Shown here piece after piece: positions 43,010 to 54,484 of a DNA stretch of 64,000 bases. Both the position numbers and the translations under genes were made by a program. Each line of letters begins with the position of its first letter. Position 1 is the first letter of the stretch. A model generated the notes under the pieces. It worked only from the letters and a program-made list of their open reading frames with translations. It was not told the DNA's origin and did not search any database. The DNA is taken from contig NC_081409.1 in the NCBI RefSeq assembly GCF_030272615.1, positions 646,510,468-646,574,467 of the forward strand, written 5' to 3'. The stretch is from Cryptomeria japonica (taxonomy: Eukaryota > Streptophyta > Pinopsida > Cupressales > Cupressaceae).

Positions 43010-44640
43010 AAATCAAGAAAATATAGCCACAAGAATCTTTTGGAGACTTAAATGTGATAAAAAGGTTAAATTTCCTTAAATAAATATTAAACATAGTATT
43101 AAACAAGGTAATAGTAACATATTTGCATTTATAATCACACGCATTCTCATTCTCTTGGTGATTGTAAAGATTTTAAATAATTTGTAGATGATTTATGTGA
43201 TATAGATCGCATCTAATTCTCACTAGATCTCATGATTTTTCTTGATCCGAATTTGAAGGTAGTGCACTAGCACTCCCTTAATCACAACCATGTAATAAAA
43301 TAGGTAATTGATGTAGAGAAATTCAACCACTTCACAAACAACATGAATCAATCACCTATAACAAAAGGCACATGAGACCTCTAAGTGGAGTTCTTCCTCC
43401 CAACTCACCTATCTTCCTCACTAGACCTCTTAGACATAGACCGGTTGATACAATCTTGGTGTAGGATTCCAATTTGGTTCAATAATTCAAGGTAGGATTC
43501 TAGGATGTCTTAAGGGATCATGACAACACTTCCCATTTACTGGTATAAGGCATCTAACATGTTCTTTGATGAGTTGCTTCATAACTTGACTAATCTCCTT
43601 GTAGCCCCTACTTAGAGGGTTTTTCCAACTTATTTTCATGTACGAACAGTTTCTAGACATAACAAGGGCATTTATGGATACCCATTTGTCTTGCCTACAA
43701 CATATCAAGTTTTTTCTAGGGGTTTTTAGAATGTACCCCTCTATTTTTTACTGGTATTTTGGCAATTAGGGTTGATTAGGCCACTTTCCCAAAGCAAGTG
43801 TGGGCAAATCAAATGCCAAACTTCTAAACTCAATTCCACAAGCTTAGAAACATCACATAGGGTCCCAATAAGTGTATTTTTGCCTTCAATTATATTACCC
43901 ACTGGCTATCCAATAAAATATTGCTTCTACCTACTCTCCTAAGCCCAACACATGAGGATGTTACACTAGGGCTTGCTAAAAAAGGACCCAAACTTCATTT
44001 GCTGCAAAAATACTTCAAAACCCATTTGGAACACTCCAAGACCACCCATTCCACCATTTTTGGCCAATTTTAAACAATGGAATGGTGAGTTATTCACATT
44101 TCTTCACTGCAAACCCTCAAAACAAGGGTTTTAGGACAATTTTTAGCGAATTGCTTATAAAACACACAAAACTTAGTGAAACTTCACAAAATCGGTGCCA
44201 AATGAAAGGTGATTCACTCTTCGTTCAAATATACCTAGTCTCAGTTCATAACTGTTTTGTACATGCACGTACAACTTGCTGCAACAAAGGAAAAATAATA
44301 AAATTGGAAAAAACAAAACCTTGTTTTATTACTTCTCTTCACAAATCAATCTAACAACCTTTGCCTCGAGTGTGAGAGGTAGATATATATTTTTGGCAAC
44401 CAAGAAACTTGTAAACCAATGGTCCATAACCAATTTCTGAACTAGTGATCGTTGTTCTTCCAAATACACCTCAATTACATAAAACACAATATTGCAACTT
44501 TGCTATATTTTAACAAACATGCCAAAAATCAACAACTAGACCCTACATGACACACATACATATAAAATGGTCCTAGAGGACCTTATTACATATGAAGAAA
44601 CATAAATCTCAAAATTATACCCCTATTTACATTGTTGACT
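43010..44640. other. No recognised feature
   Basis: Frames at 43487-43708 (-) and 44082-44354 (+) are unrecognised. I see no LTR ends or tandem structure. Confidence 0.35.
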
Positions 44641-44649
44641 CAAAATGAC

Positions 44650-45090
44650 CATGGTGCCCCTGCACCAGTAATGAATCATGAAAGCATGAAGCACAATAAA
44701 CACATGAACATAAAATTTGTTGAAAATGCATGTAGGGAAAAACCATTGTGAAAATCATGCTCACAATATGAATGAAATTTATTACAACGTTGCCTCTTAA
44801 ACTCACTTCTCCTGAGAGGAATTGTAGAACTAAGGTCCACAACCTTAGGGTAAGATAAAAGTGACTTGGAGAACTGAAACACATTGTCTTAGGGAAAGAT
44901 ACATAATTCTACCAAGAGACTCACTGTCTTTTGATAGAGAAAGAAACATCTAAATTGAAAATAACAAGATCTCCTAATCATGAAATTGTCCTTGAACTAT
45001 TATGTCAAGCAACTGATATCATGATAAACACATCAAACTTCAAAACTATCTAAAAACACTGTCACACTAAAGATATCCTCGTTAAAACTC
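44650..45090 (-). repeat. Copia LTR fragment, minus strand
   Basis: Blocks such as GGGAAAAACCATTGTGAAAA, CTCACAATATGAATGAAATT, ATCATGAAATTGTCCTTGAA and TCAAGCAACTGATATCATGA correspond in order to 45850-46155. It is part of the same LTR superfamily, mainly the R/U5 side. Confidence 0.5.
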
Positions 45091-45177
45091 TTCACAATTG
45101 GATCAAACTTCCCCTTCTCAATGATTTCAAATCTCAATATCTTAATATGACCATTGGAGGTCGACATTATTGGTAAA

Positions 45178-45680
45178 TGTAGGCACCTAAAATGATCTAT
45201 TAATTAAATATATATATTATTTATTTAATAATTATATCATAATATCCTCAATTAAATGAACATTTTTATTTATTAAATTAATTCATCTATCTTTATCTTA
45301 TTATTCACATAGCAACACATCTCGAGAAAATACTTACTCTTTAATCCTATCTCTTCATTCATCATTTAATCTGTTGATCCTAGCAATTTGTTTTCAGGAT
45401 GTTCTCTATAAAAGTGATTTCCTCTTCCCATTTCAAACATCTCTCAATCAAGCATACTTACATTTTGTCAAAATTATTCTAGTATACATCATCATATCAT
45501 CTTTGCATAATAGGCATACATCATCACAACCACACCCATTCTTCCTTAAACTCTTGTGCAAGTGAAACGCAAATATGAGATCAACAACATCAAATATAAC
45601 ATCATGGAGGATAGGAGAACAATGGGGATAAGCCTACTTTGTATGTGAATGGTATAATATTTGTTATTTGATTATTATTT
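45178..45680 (+). repeat. Gypsy-like solo LTR (TGTAGGCACC start)
   Basis: It begins TGTAGGCACCTAAAATG, has a long AT-rich U3, and a TATA box CTATAAAAG at 45406-45414. A C/A-rich transcribed-like part follows. The 59 bases before it are homologous to 41050-41108. The end is not defined. Confidence 0.4.
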
Positions 45681-45779
45681 GCATGCATGGTGTTGAATGT
45701 ACGATAGGACAAAGAGGAAAGGGGTGAAACAATCCAGATCCTCTAAAAACTGATGAATCAAATTATAAACAACATTTAA

Positions 45780-47188
45780 CTAATCTACACCAATATAAAA
45801 AAGCATCAACTATCAACACATGAACCCCAGATTTACGTGAAAACCCAACAGGGCAAAACCACAATGAGAATCATTCTCACAATATAGTTAAAACCGATTA
45901 CAATGTTAAGGGTAACTTCCAAGGAGATCATGCACCTAATGGACTTGCAAGACTAAGGCATGCTACCTTATGACAAGATGCATGGACTTGCACAATTGAG
46001 GTGCAATATTTGAAGGCAAGATACAAAGAATTTCCAAGAGACCAACTATCTTTCAACAACAAAAAGAATAACAAAACTGATATGTGAAGAATCTCCTGAT
46101 CATGAAATTACACTTGAACCTCTATGTCAAGCAACCAATATCATGATAAACACATCTAACATCCACCATTGTCTCAAAACATTGTCACATTGAATATATC
46201 ACCTTCAAATGTCTTCACAAACTGACTTCACACATACACATTCACTGCAAATTAATTCATATTCTATCCCATATGCAACTCATACATCTACACTTCTTAA
46301 ATACAAGTTAGATTATTAAAAATCTAGTTGAGGGTTGGCCACAGACATAGTAAATAATATTGCACAAAATTAGCCACATAGACCAAAAATACCCACAACA
46401 GTCCACTCCAAGAGAAAGATGGGACCTAAATCCATTACAATACATCCTTCCAAGTTGAATCCAATTAAGTGCACACGCTAAGACGTCCTCCAAAGTTGGC
46501 AATCAAATGTAACATGTAGATAAGCAATAAAACTCAACAACCAGTTCACCAAAAACATCTTCCAATGCAAAATACCTAACACAAATCACCACACACCATA
46601 GTGAGACCCATACCAATGTTATAGATCACTCTCCAATGCATATCGAGACCAAAAAGTATAATCGAATTCATACATTGAAAAATATATCACAACTAAATAT
46701 ACCAAGCATAGGGCAACATAACTCACTTGTAGAATGGAAACACCATAAGAGAATTGAATTGAAATTCTACACAAACTAAAAAAACTTCTCCACCAAATTG
46801 TAACAGAAGATTCTAAAAGTTTGGAGGCCACCAAACATTTTTTAGAGCAGTCTAACAAGCGCCCTCACCGCCAGAAGACAACAATAATAAACTTCTACCA
46901 TATTGGAATTAGAAAAACATAATCTTCGCCATCTGGAAGAATGTAAAGCATTCTACCACTCAGGCATTAAGTACTCTTTGTTGCATATTAAACTTGCCAC
47001 AACAGTAAGTTTCTAGATAAGCTCCACCAAAACAAATTCAATAAGAACACTAGACAAAGAAACATGCATCAAACTCGACAACAACACTAGACAAAGAAAA
47101 TATGCAACCGTACAAGATTTGTCCAAACTAGACACCATCTTGAATACCAAGTTTGGCATCAATGACAAGATAACTCAGATTTCCAACA
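45780..47188 (-). repeat. 3' LTR of a minus-strand copia element
   Basis: On the minus strand it begins TGTTGGAAATCTGAG at 47188, right after the polypurine tract AATAGGGGAGAT (47189-47200). The typical copia R/U5 block (GGGTTTTCACGTAAATCTGG on the minus strand, about 45832-45851) lies near its left end. The left limit is approximate. The coding part it belongs to is at 47460-48127. Confidence 0.6.
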
Positions 47189-47459
47189 ATCTCCCCTATT
47201 GTCATTGATGGCAACACTTGAAAATAAGCATGGTAATATGAATAGTTATTCTCCTAAAATTAAGAGTTCTCTCCCCCTTGACATCAAAGGCAACGGGCAT
47301 GACATGTCATATTGATCTCTGCATCATTCCTTTTGACACTACTCTCCAAAAGCCCAAAAAAACCACATACTCTACTCCTCCCCTTGAGAGTAGCAACTAC
47401 ATCAATCTAGGAGACAAAGAATAATCTTCGAGTCTCTTATTGGAGAGATGCACCTCATT

Positions 47460-48127
47460 TATGAATCTAGTTAGAGAGAGGAGGGGAAATGACCCCTAGT
47501 TTCAGCTTGAGATACTCAAAGGTATCCTTCACCAATGGTTTAGTAAAAATATTTGCCATCTATTCTTTTGTAGCAAAATACTCCAATCTGACTTCCTTTT
47601 CTACAACATTTTCTTTGAAGAAATGATACCGGATTGAGATATGCTTAGTTATTGAATGCATTACTAAATTCTTTGAAATATTTAATGTACAAGTATTATC
47701 ATACATGATGGGAATAGATTCATCATACACCAGTCCGATATCTTTAAGAGCTTGTTACATCCACATAACTTGAGTACAAGAAGATGATGCTGCAATATAT
47801 TTTTCTTCTTCAATAGATAGAGATACTATATCCTTCTTACATAACCAAGAGACCAACCTCTCTAAAAAAAAATGCTCCTCCACTTGTTCTTTTCTTATCA
47901 TCAATACTTCTGACCCAATCAACATGTGTGTACACTTTTAACATGAAATCTCCATTGTTCTTATATCAAAGAGTAAAATCCGAGGTTCCTTTCAAGTACT
48001 TGAAAATCCTATTCACTTCTTGATCATGTGATTTCTTTGGATTAGCCTAAAATCTTGTAACCAAACAAACAACTTGCATAATATCTGGTCTAGAGGTGAC
48101 TAATTATAGCAATCCTCCAGTTGTCTA
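47460..48127 (-). pseudogene. Copia RNase H, minus strand, truncated at 48127
   Basis: This is the C-terminal end of a copia polyprotein. Reading leftwards from 48127 with frame changes: LVTSRPDIMQVVCLVT (about 48050-48100), VNRIFKYLKGTSDFTL (about 47970-48020), VYTHVDWVRSIDDKKRTSGG (about 47880-47940), LVSWLCKKDIVSLSIEEEKY (about 47790-47860), then TKHISIRYHFFKENVVEKEV (about 47600-47660) and MANIFTKPLVKDTFEYL (about 47520-47565). The 5' part, including most of RT, is missing exactly where a + strand copia fragment begins. Confidence 0.75.
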
Positions 48128-49845
48128 GTGCAGAAGATTGAGATTGTTCCTGCAGTTCCAGAGAAGGCAAGTGAACTTAAAGAAAGCAAAGAGAAGGAAT
48201 CAAATGAAAATGAAGAAGAAGAACAAGAGGAAGATTCAATCAAAGTTCATTCTAAGTATGTTCAGAAACATCATTTAGAGAATCAGATAATTAGATATAA
48301 AGCAAAAGGTGTTCGGACAAGAAGGAACATTGTAGAAGCTCAAGATCAAGGTAATTATTATTTTCTATTAGTGACTGAGCCTAAGTCTTATGAGGAAGAA
48401 AGAAAAGATGAAAGCGGAGTAAAGGCAATGACAAAATAACTAAATTAGACTAAGAAGAACAAGACTTGGGAGCTGGTATCTAGACTGATGGACATGAATG
48501 TAATTGGAACTAAGTGGGTATTCAAAAACAAGTTGAATGAGCAAGGACAAGTGACAAGGAATAAATAAAGACTGGTATGAAAAGGATATTCTCAACTAGA
48601 AGGTATAGACTTTGAAGAAAGTTTTTCTCTTGTACCAAGGATGGAAGCTATACCGATGTTTCTTGCATTTTCTACCAACAAGAACTTTAAGGTTTATTAG
48701 ATGGATGTCAAATCAATATTTTTAAATGGAGATCTAGAAGAAGAAGTTTACATTGAGAAAGCAAATGGATTTAGATTAACAAACGATCTAGATATAGTGT
48801 GTAGATTGAATAAAGCTTTGTATGGACTTAAGTAGGCACCCAAAGCCTGATATGTAAAATTGGACAGGTATGTACTTCAACAAAATTTCAGGAAAGGTAC
48901 AATAGACAATAATCTTTATTTCAAGATTGATGGAGACAAGTTGTTCATTGTTATACTTTATGTTGATATTATTTTTGAAGGAAATTATGATCTATGTAAA
49001 GAACTTGCTAAAGAGATGACGAATGGATTTGACATGTCAATGATTGGTGAGTTGTCTTTCCTTCTTGGGTTGCAAGTTAGTCAATTAGAAGATGGAATCT
49101 TTATTTCTCAAAGCAAGTATGTGAACGAAATATTGAAGAAGCTCGGTTTTGATGATTGCAAGTCGATTACTACTCCTTTAACTGTTGGGTAAAAATTGAG
49201 AAAAAATGATGAGTCTCTGAAAGTTGAATAGAAGAAGTAAAGGTTGATGATTATAGGATTGTTGTATTTGACTATCTCCAGACTAGATATCATGTAGGCT
49301 ATTTGTCTAGTAGTGATATTTCAGGCGAATTCGAAGGTGATACATGACCAAGTAGTGAAAATAATTTTTAGATACTTGAAAGGAATAGTGGACTTTGGAC
49401 TTTGGGCCAAAAAATTTAATGATCAGAAGAGTAATAGTGATGGTGCATTCTTTTTAGGTGGCAGATCAATTTCTTAGTTTAGTAAGAAACAAGATTCAAT
49501 TTCCTTATCTACTGTTGAAGCAGAGTATATTGTAGCGACATTTTGTTGTACTCAGGTGATGTGGATGAGACAAACTCTTAAGGAAAATCAAGGTAACATA
49601 TAATGAAGCAATTCCTATTTTCTGTGACAATAGAAGTGCAATAAACATTTTGAAGAATCCTGTTATGCATTCAAGAAAAAAGCATATTTCAAACAAATAT
49701 CATTATTTAAGGGAGAAAGTGGTTGAGAAGGAAGTTTGATTGGAATAAATTTCTGCAAAGGAGCAGGTTGTAGATATTTTCACTAAAGCATTGCCAAAGG
49801 ATTCATTTGAGTTTCTTTGGGAGAAACTTGGGGTTATTACCCCTC
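48128..49845 (+). pseudogene. Copia RT and RNase H, plus strand, 5'-truncated
   Basis: It starts in the acidic linker between integrase and RT (48128-48437). RT blocks are IGTKWVFKNKLNEQGQ (about 48505-48552), a GYSQLEGIDFEESFSLVPRM block (about 48584-48645), VY-stop-MDVKSIFLNGDLEEEVYI (about 48690-48755), LNKALYGLK-stop-AP (about 48808-48840) and ILYVDIIFEGNYD (about 48953-48990). The catalytic YVDD reads YVDI, so RT would be inactive. RNase H blocks ISRLDIM, IIFRYLKGIVDFGLW, FSKKQDSISLSTVEAEY and VMWMRQ run to about 49570, and the frame ends near 49845. Stops include TAG at 48698 and 48833. Confidence 0.85.
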
Positions 49846-50009
49846 CTCCTTCTAGCTCAGTGCATTATGGGGATGCATCTTTCCATGGGGAGATTTCATA
49901 CCTATTTATTTTCTTGGATTGATGTTATGGCTGCTCTCTGGTGTGCAATGGTGTGTAGTAGTGTGCAGTGGTATGCAGTGTTGTTGTCAGCTTTGTCCTT
50001 GATGGAAAA

Positions 50010-50511
50010 GGGAGAGAGATTGAGTTGTTGATTGAGAGAGATTGAGTTGTTATTTTGAGAGAGTTTGAGTAATATGTTTTGGTAGAGTTTGAGAGATATT
50101 GAGCAGTATTATTTTTCTTTGTGTTTTGGAAATGCCAAACTTGTTCCAGTTTGGTCTAGAATGTCGGTGGTGCAGAGTTATCTTACTATGTTGTTCGTGC
50201 TGTTGTTGTGTTGGTTGTTCAAGAAGTGCTTGGGTTCAAAATCTACTGTTGGTGTTTAATATTACTATTATCTTCATTGGATATTGTTTCAGTATTGTGG
50301 ATATGATGGTTTTGAGGTCCAAAAACAATTTTGTGTTTTTTGAGTGTTGTGGTATCGTTCATTGCTAGTTGTGAGATTCTATGCTTGGCCTATCCTTAGG
50401 TATAAATATGATTTGCGGAAGCATTTTTGATGTTTTATGGGTCTCACTATAGTGTGTGGAGATCTAAATTTGAGTTATTTGCTTTGGAGAGTATGTTTTG
50501 GTTGGTGATTG
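50010..50511 (+). repeat. Left part of a copia LTR, interrupted
   Basis: It follows the purine tract GGAAAAGGGAGAGAGAT and begins with GAGTTGTTGATTGAG repeats. It has a TATA-like GGTATAAATATG at about 50399. At 50511 it is cut by the minus-strand gag-protease element and probably resumes at 55388. Confidence 0.5.
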
Positions 50512-51313
50512 TGATGCAGCCATAACCGGTAAAACCCTTAAAGAGAATCAACCAACTTATGCAGCGAGAGTAACACAATGAAAGCAACAAGAAAACATAA
50601 CAAGATTGAATAAACAAATCATATTATTGCTTTAGAACTTCTGGCAACCATCCGGTTATCATCATATAATTATCAAACAACATTTGGTAGTTAACCGATT
50701 ACATGCAGGCTATCAGCCATATACAATCCAACTGAGACTCTAAGAATCAACCGGATCCCAAAATGCGAATCTCAATCCTTATTCTCAATTCTACTTCCTT
50801 TTCTCCTACAAATGATTACATAATATCATATTTATACCCATCGAAATATATCCAGGTCGGCCTCATAAGATTACATTTACCAATGCAGGAAAATGAAACG
50901 TGTAACTAGGTCGGCCTTAAGAATTAAAGAAATCTTTCTGAAAAATAACAACGAAGAGGTGTAGTTCAGTAGGAAGGTTGGCCACATACCAAATAACATC
51001 AGACAAGACCCAAAATAGGTCCACACGCTAAGAATTGCGACGGTAATGAAGGGAAACTAACCAGTAAGCACAAGAACTATCCCGGAACCCAGAAACAGTC
51101 AACCAGAAGTGATAACTGGTTGGAAAAGAACCCAAATGAACTAAAAATCTAGAATCAAGCACATGAACCAGCCTGGAAACCAAAAATAAGATCTGCCACA
51201 AAAAAGAAAGCAACTACTTGTACCAACTGGTAAGAACATAAAAAACTGCATAAAGAACTAAACAAGAGCAAAACTAAAAGAAAATATTTATGGTTGATGC
51301 AAGATTGCTCATC
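50512..51313 (-). repeat. 3' LTR of the gag-protease element
   Basis: The left end TGATGCAGCCATAACCGG matches 53689. The right limit is approximate because flanking internal sequence is also shared. Confidence 0.7.
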
Positions 51314-51853
51314 GACTGGGGATGCTCCTGCATTAGACAACCCAGGTAGAAAAAGATGTTCCATGAGAGGCAACTCATGAACATCTAAAAAGATTCAGAA
51401 TAAAGACCCCATGGTCATTTATGATCCAAACATCTTCTTTATCTGCCAACCTTTGCTTTAGCTCCTCCGGTGTCTCAACCGACTTCTTTAACCTCTGACT
51501 CTCTTTGTTTCTCTTCCTTTGCTTTAGATTTGCACATTGTCTTTGTTTACTGTTCTCTTTCTTCTGCAACTCTGATTTGTTTCTGTCACAAGACTTCATC
51601 CGATTTGTCACCATAAGCTCTCTGTCAACCTGTTCGTCAGATCCTTCTGCAAACTCATGTCACCCTTTGGTATAACATTTGCAACCGGTTCTATCATATC
51701 TTTCTGCAAACCTTTCAGTATAACCTCTGCCACCAGTTTCTCAGTAGTGCAACTTTTCTCAGGACTTGAATTCTTCACCTCCTTCTCTTTCTCCTTTAAA
51801 GAAATCGATGTGAATTTTTGCCTATCCTTCTCAATAGCAACTAGGTTTCTTCT

Positions 51854-52190
51854 TCAGTCATATATAGCTCCTGTATCAATCTGCCAAGGTTTTCCCAACA
51901 AGACATGAGAATCACTCATAGACACAACATCACACAAAACCTCATCCTTGAAAGGCCTAATATTAAAATTCACCAAACACTGTTCCTTTATCTCTATCTT
52001 TTGATCATCTTGCAACCAACTTACCTCATCAGGACAAGGATGCTCAAGGCTCTTTAATCCAATCTTCACAACCATCTCGTTAGTACTTCCACAAACCTTG
52101 CAACACTTACCACTTGATTTGCACACAGTCCTGAAAAGACTTTTCCTCTGAGTAGATCTGATATCCTTTCTTCTAAACATAAGGGATTAT
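51854..52190 (-). pseudogene. Aspartic protease region, first copy
   Basis: Reading leftwards: KSLFRTVCKSSGKCCKVC, then EVSWLQDDQKIEIKEQCLVN (about 51970-52030) and SHVLLGKPWQ (about 51885-51915), the usual tail of a gypsy protease. The active-site segment is missing. Compared with the second copy at 55270-55320, a piece covering the catalytic motif and the next residues has been deleted between KVC and GSTN/EMVVK. A charged segment continues to 51375-51614 (KQRQCANLKQRKRNKESQRL) and may be the C-terminal end of the encoded protein. Confidence 0.7.
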
Positions 52191-52236
52191 CCTTGCTTCG
52201 GTGCATAGTTAGATCTGGTACCTACACCTTCCGGTT

Positions 52237-52880
52237 CCTCATTTTCCACACAAATTCTTGGCATTCCCTGCTTACATTCATAGAATCTATGTCCAGTTTC
52301 TCCACACTTGAAACATTTGCAAGGAAATTCTCTACTGGTACTGCCAGTGCCTTTCCTCTATATCTTCTATTCCGATTCTTTAGTCCACTTAGATTTTGAT
52401 TCATCTTCCTCAACCGGTTTCTTCATACTATCACTCATTTGTCCCTTGAATTTCTCCTTCCCTCTATTCGGTTGTCTTCTTCTCATCTTCTCCTTAGTTT
52501 TTAAAGAATACTAGTAAGCTTCCTGAATTGTGGAAACCCTCAACATACTCATCTCGTTCCTCATTTTCCATACAAATTCTTTCCATTCCTTGCTTACATT
52601 CATAGAATCTATGTCCAGTTTCTCCACACTTGAAACATTTGCAAGGAAATTCTCTACTGGTACTGCCAGTGCCTTTCCTCTGTATCTTTTGTTCCGGTTC
52701 TTTAGTCCACTTAGATTTTGATTCATCTTCCTCAACTGGTTTCTTCATACTATCACTCATCTGTCCCTTGAATTTCTCTTTCCCTCTATTCAGTTGTCTT
52801 CTTCTCATCTTCTCCTTAGTTTTTAAAGAATACTAGTAAGCTTCCTAAACTGTGGAAACCCTCAACATACTCATCTCATC
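52237..52880 (-). repeat. 322 bp tandem duplication across the zinc knuckle
   Basis: The segment starting CCTCATTTTCCACACAAATT at 52237 recurs at 52559, 322 bases later, with few differences. Each copy encodes the CCHC knuckle CFKCGETGHRFYEC. Because 322 is not a multiple of three, the second copy is out of frame with the first. Confidence 0.85.
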
Positions 52881-53580
52881 CTGTATGTTAAATGCAAATC
52901 CGTTTATATACCTTGCCACCTTTTCTCTATCCATCTCTCTATGTCCAGATCTAATCACCACCTTGTAGAGTTCCTCAGTATATTCCTTCACAGTCATGTT
53001 TCTCTGTTTCAGGTTTTGAAATTCTTTGAACAACTCCAATTCATAGTCTCCTGGTATGAACTTGGCTTTCAATCTTGCAACCATCTGTCTCTGTCGGGTG
53101 ATCTTCAATTCACTATTCTCCACTTTGTCTTTCTGCAATTCCTTCCACTACAAGGCAGCATGCCCTTTCAACTTAGTCTATGCCAACCGGACTCTCTGCG
53201 GGTCCTTGACATCCTCAAACTCAAAGTAGTCCTCCAGGTTCAGTGTTCCAGAAAAGTTGGAAACTTCAACTTTATAAACTTTACTCGCTTACGCCACTGC
53301 TCTCAGGAATATTTCCTCTCTTTCATCTTCTGGTCCTTCAGCTTTCTCAAGCTCTTTACCAACTTCTTCATATTCATCCTTAGATTCAGGGTTTCTCTGC
53401 AAGCTAGCCAAAGTGTTTCGGATTTCGTTCCTCACTCTATTCTTGAACTCTTCCATCGTCTGCTCTACCCTCCAAGGGTTTGTCCTCCTAGGTGGTATCT
53501 CCTCTTCCCCTTCGGTAAACTGCCTCAACTTGGTGATTTGACTACCGGTTTCAATTGCCTCCCCTCAATGATCTATTGAA
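52490..53580 (-). pseudogene. Gag protein with CCHC zinc knuckle
   Basis: This is a structural protein for RNA packaging. One minus-strand frame runs from 53528 to 52494 with stops but no shift. It has an acidic/helical N-terminal part (RVEQTMEEFKNRVRNEIRNT, about 53420-53480), then the gag core: VYKVEVSNFSGTLNLEDYFEFE-type sequence (about 53210-53280), KFIPGDYELELFKEFQNL (about 53010-53065), KEYTEELYKVVIRSGHREMD (about 52935-52990) and VARYINGFAFNIQDEMSMLR (about 52865-52920). The basic linker and the CCHC knuckle CFKCGETGHRFYEC (about 52590-52630) follow. This is the Retrotrans_gag arrangement of Ty3/gypsy elements. The protease region follows in another frame. Confidence 0.8.
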
Positions 53581-53674
53581 CACACACGTAGTCTTCCTCG
53601 AATCGACAATTTGTCCACCCAAAGGAATTCCTCAATATTCGCAAACAATTGTTTCACTAGCCAGTCCATAAGTA

Positions 53675-53686
53675 GTTTTGATACCA
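53675..53686 (-). other. Primer-binding site TGGTATCAAAAC
   Basis: It lies two bases from the inner end of the right LTR on the minus strand. It differs from the usual TGGTATCAGAGC at two positions near its 3' side. Confidence 0.75.
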
Positions 53687-53688
53687 CT

Positions 53689-54484
53689 TGATGCAACCAT
53701 AATCGGTAATACCCTCAAAGATAATCAACCGACTTATGCAGCAAGAGTAACACAATGAAAGCAGCAAGAAAACATAACAAGATTGCTTCAACATATCATA
53801 TTATTGCTTTAGAACTTTTAGCACCCATCCGGTTATCATCATATAATCATCAAATAATATTCGGTAGTTAATGGGTACATGCAAGCTATCAACCATATAC
53901 AATCCAACCAGGACTCTAAGAATCAACCGGATCTCAAAATGCGAATCTCAATCCTTATTCTCAATTCTACTTCCTTTGGCCCTACAAATGATTATATAAT
54001 ATCATATTTATACCCATTGGAACATATCTAGGTTAGCCTCATAAGATTACATTTACCAATACAGGAAAATGAAATGTGTAACTAGGTCGGACCTAAGAAT
54101 TAAAGAAATCTTTCCGGAAAATAATATCCAAGAGGTGCGGTTCAGCAAGAAGGTCGACCAAATGCCAAAGAGCATCAGACAAGACCCAAAATAGATCCAC
54201 ATGCCAAAAATCGCACAGGTAATGAAGGAAAATCAACCAATAACTATAAAACTATCCCGAAACCCAGAAACAGTCAACCGAAAGCGATAATTGACTAGAA
54301 AAGAACCCAAATGAAATAAAAATATGGAATCAAGCACATGAACCAACCTAGAAACTGAAAATAAGATCTGCCACAAAAAAGAAAGCAACTAATGGTACCA
54401 ACCGGTAAGAACACATAAAACTGCATAAAGAACTAAACAAGAACAAAACTGAAAGGAAATATGGTTGATGCAAGATTGCTCATA
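53689..54484 (-). repeat. 5' LTR of the gag-protease element
   Basis: It starts TGATGCAACCATAATCGG on the + strand and is closely similar to 50512-51313. The right limit is approximate. Confidence 0.7.

Noticed and set aside
52190-53579. Plus-strand frames (52308-52514, 52630-52836, 52941-53579) that look like repeated hydrophobic proteins
   Set aside because: They are antisense shadows of the gag gene and its 322 bp duplication.
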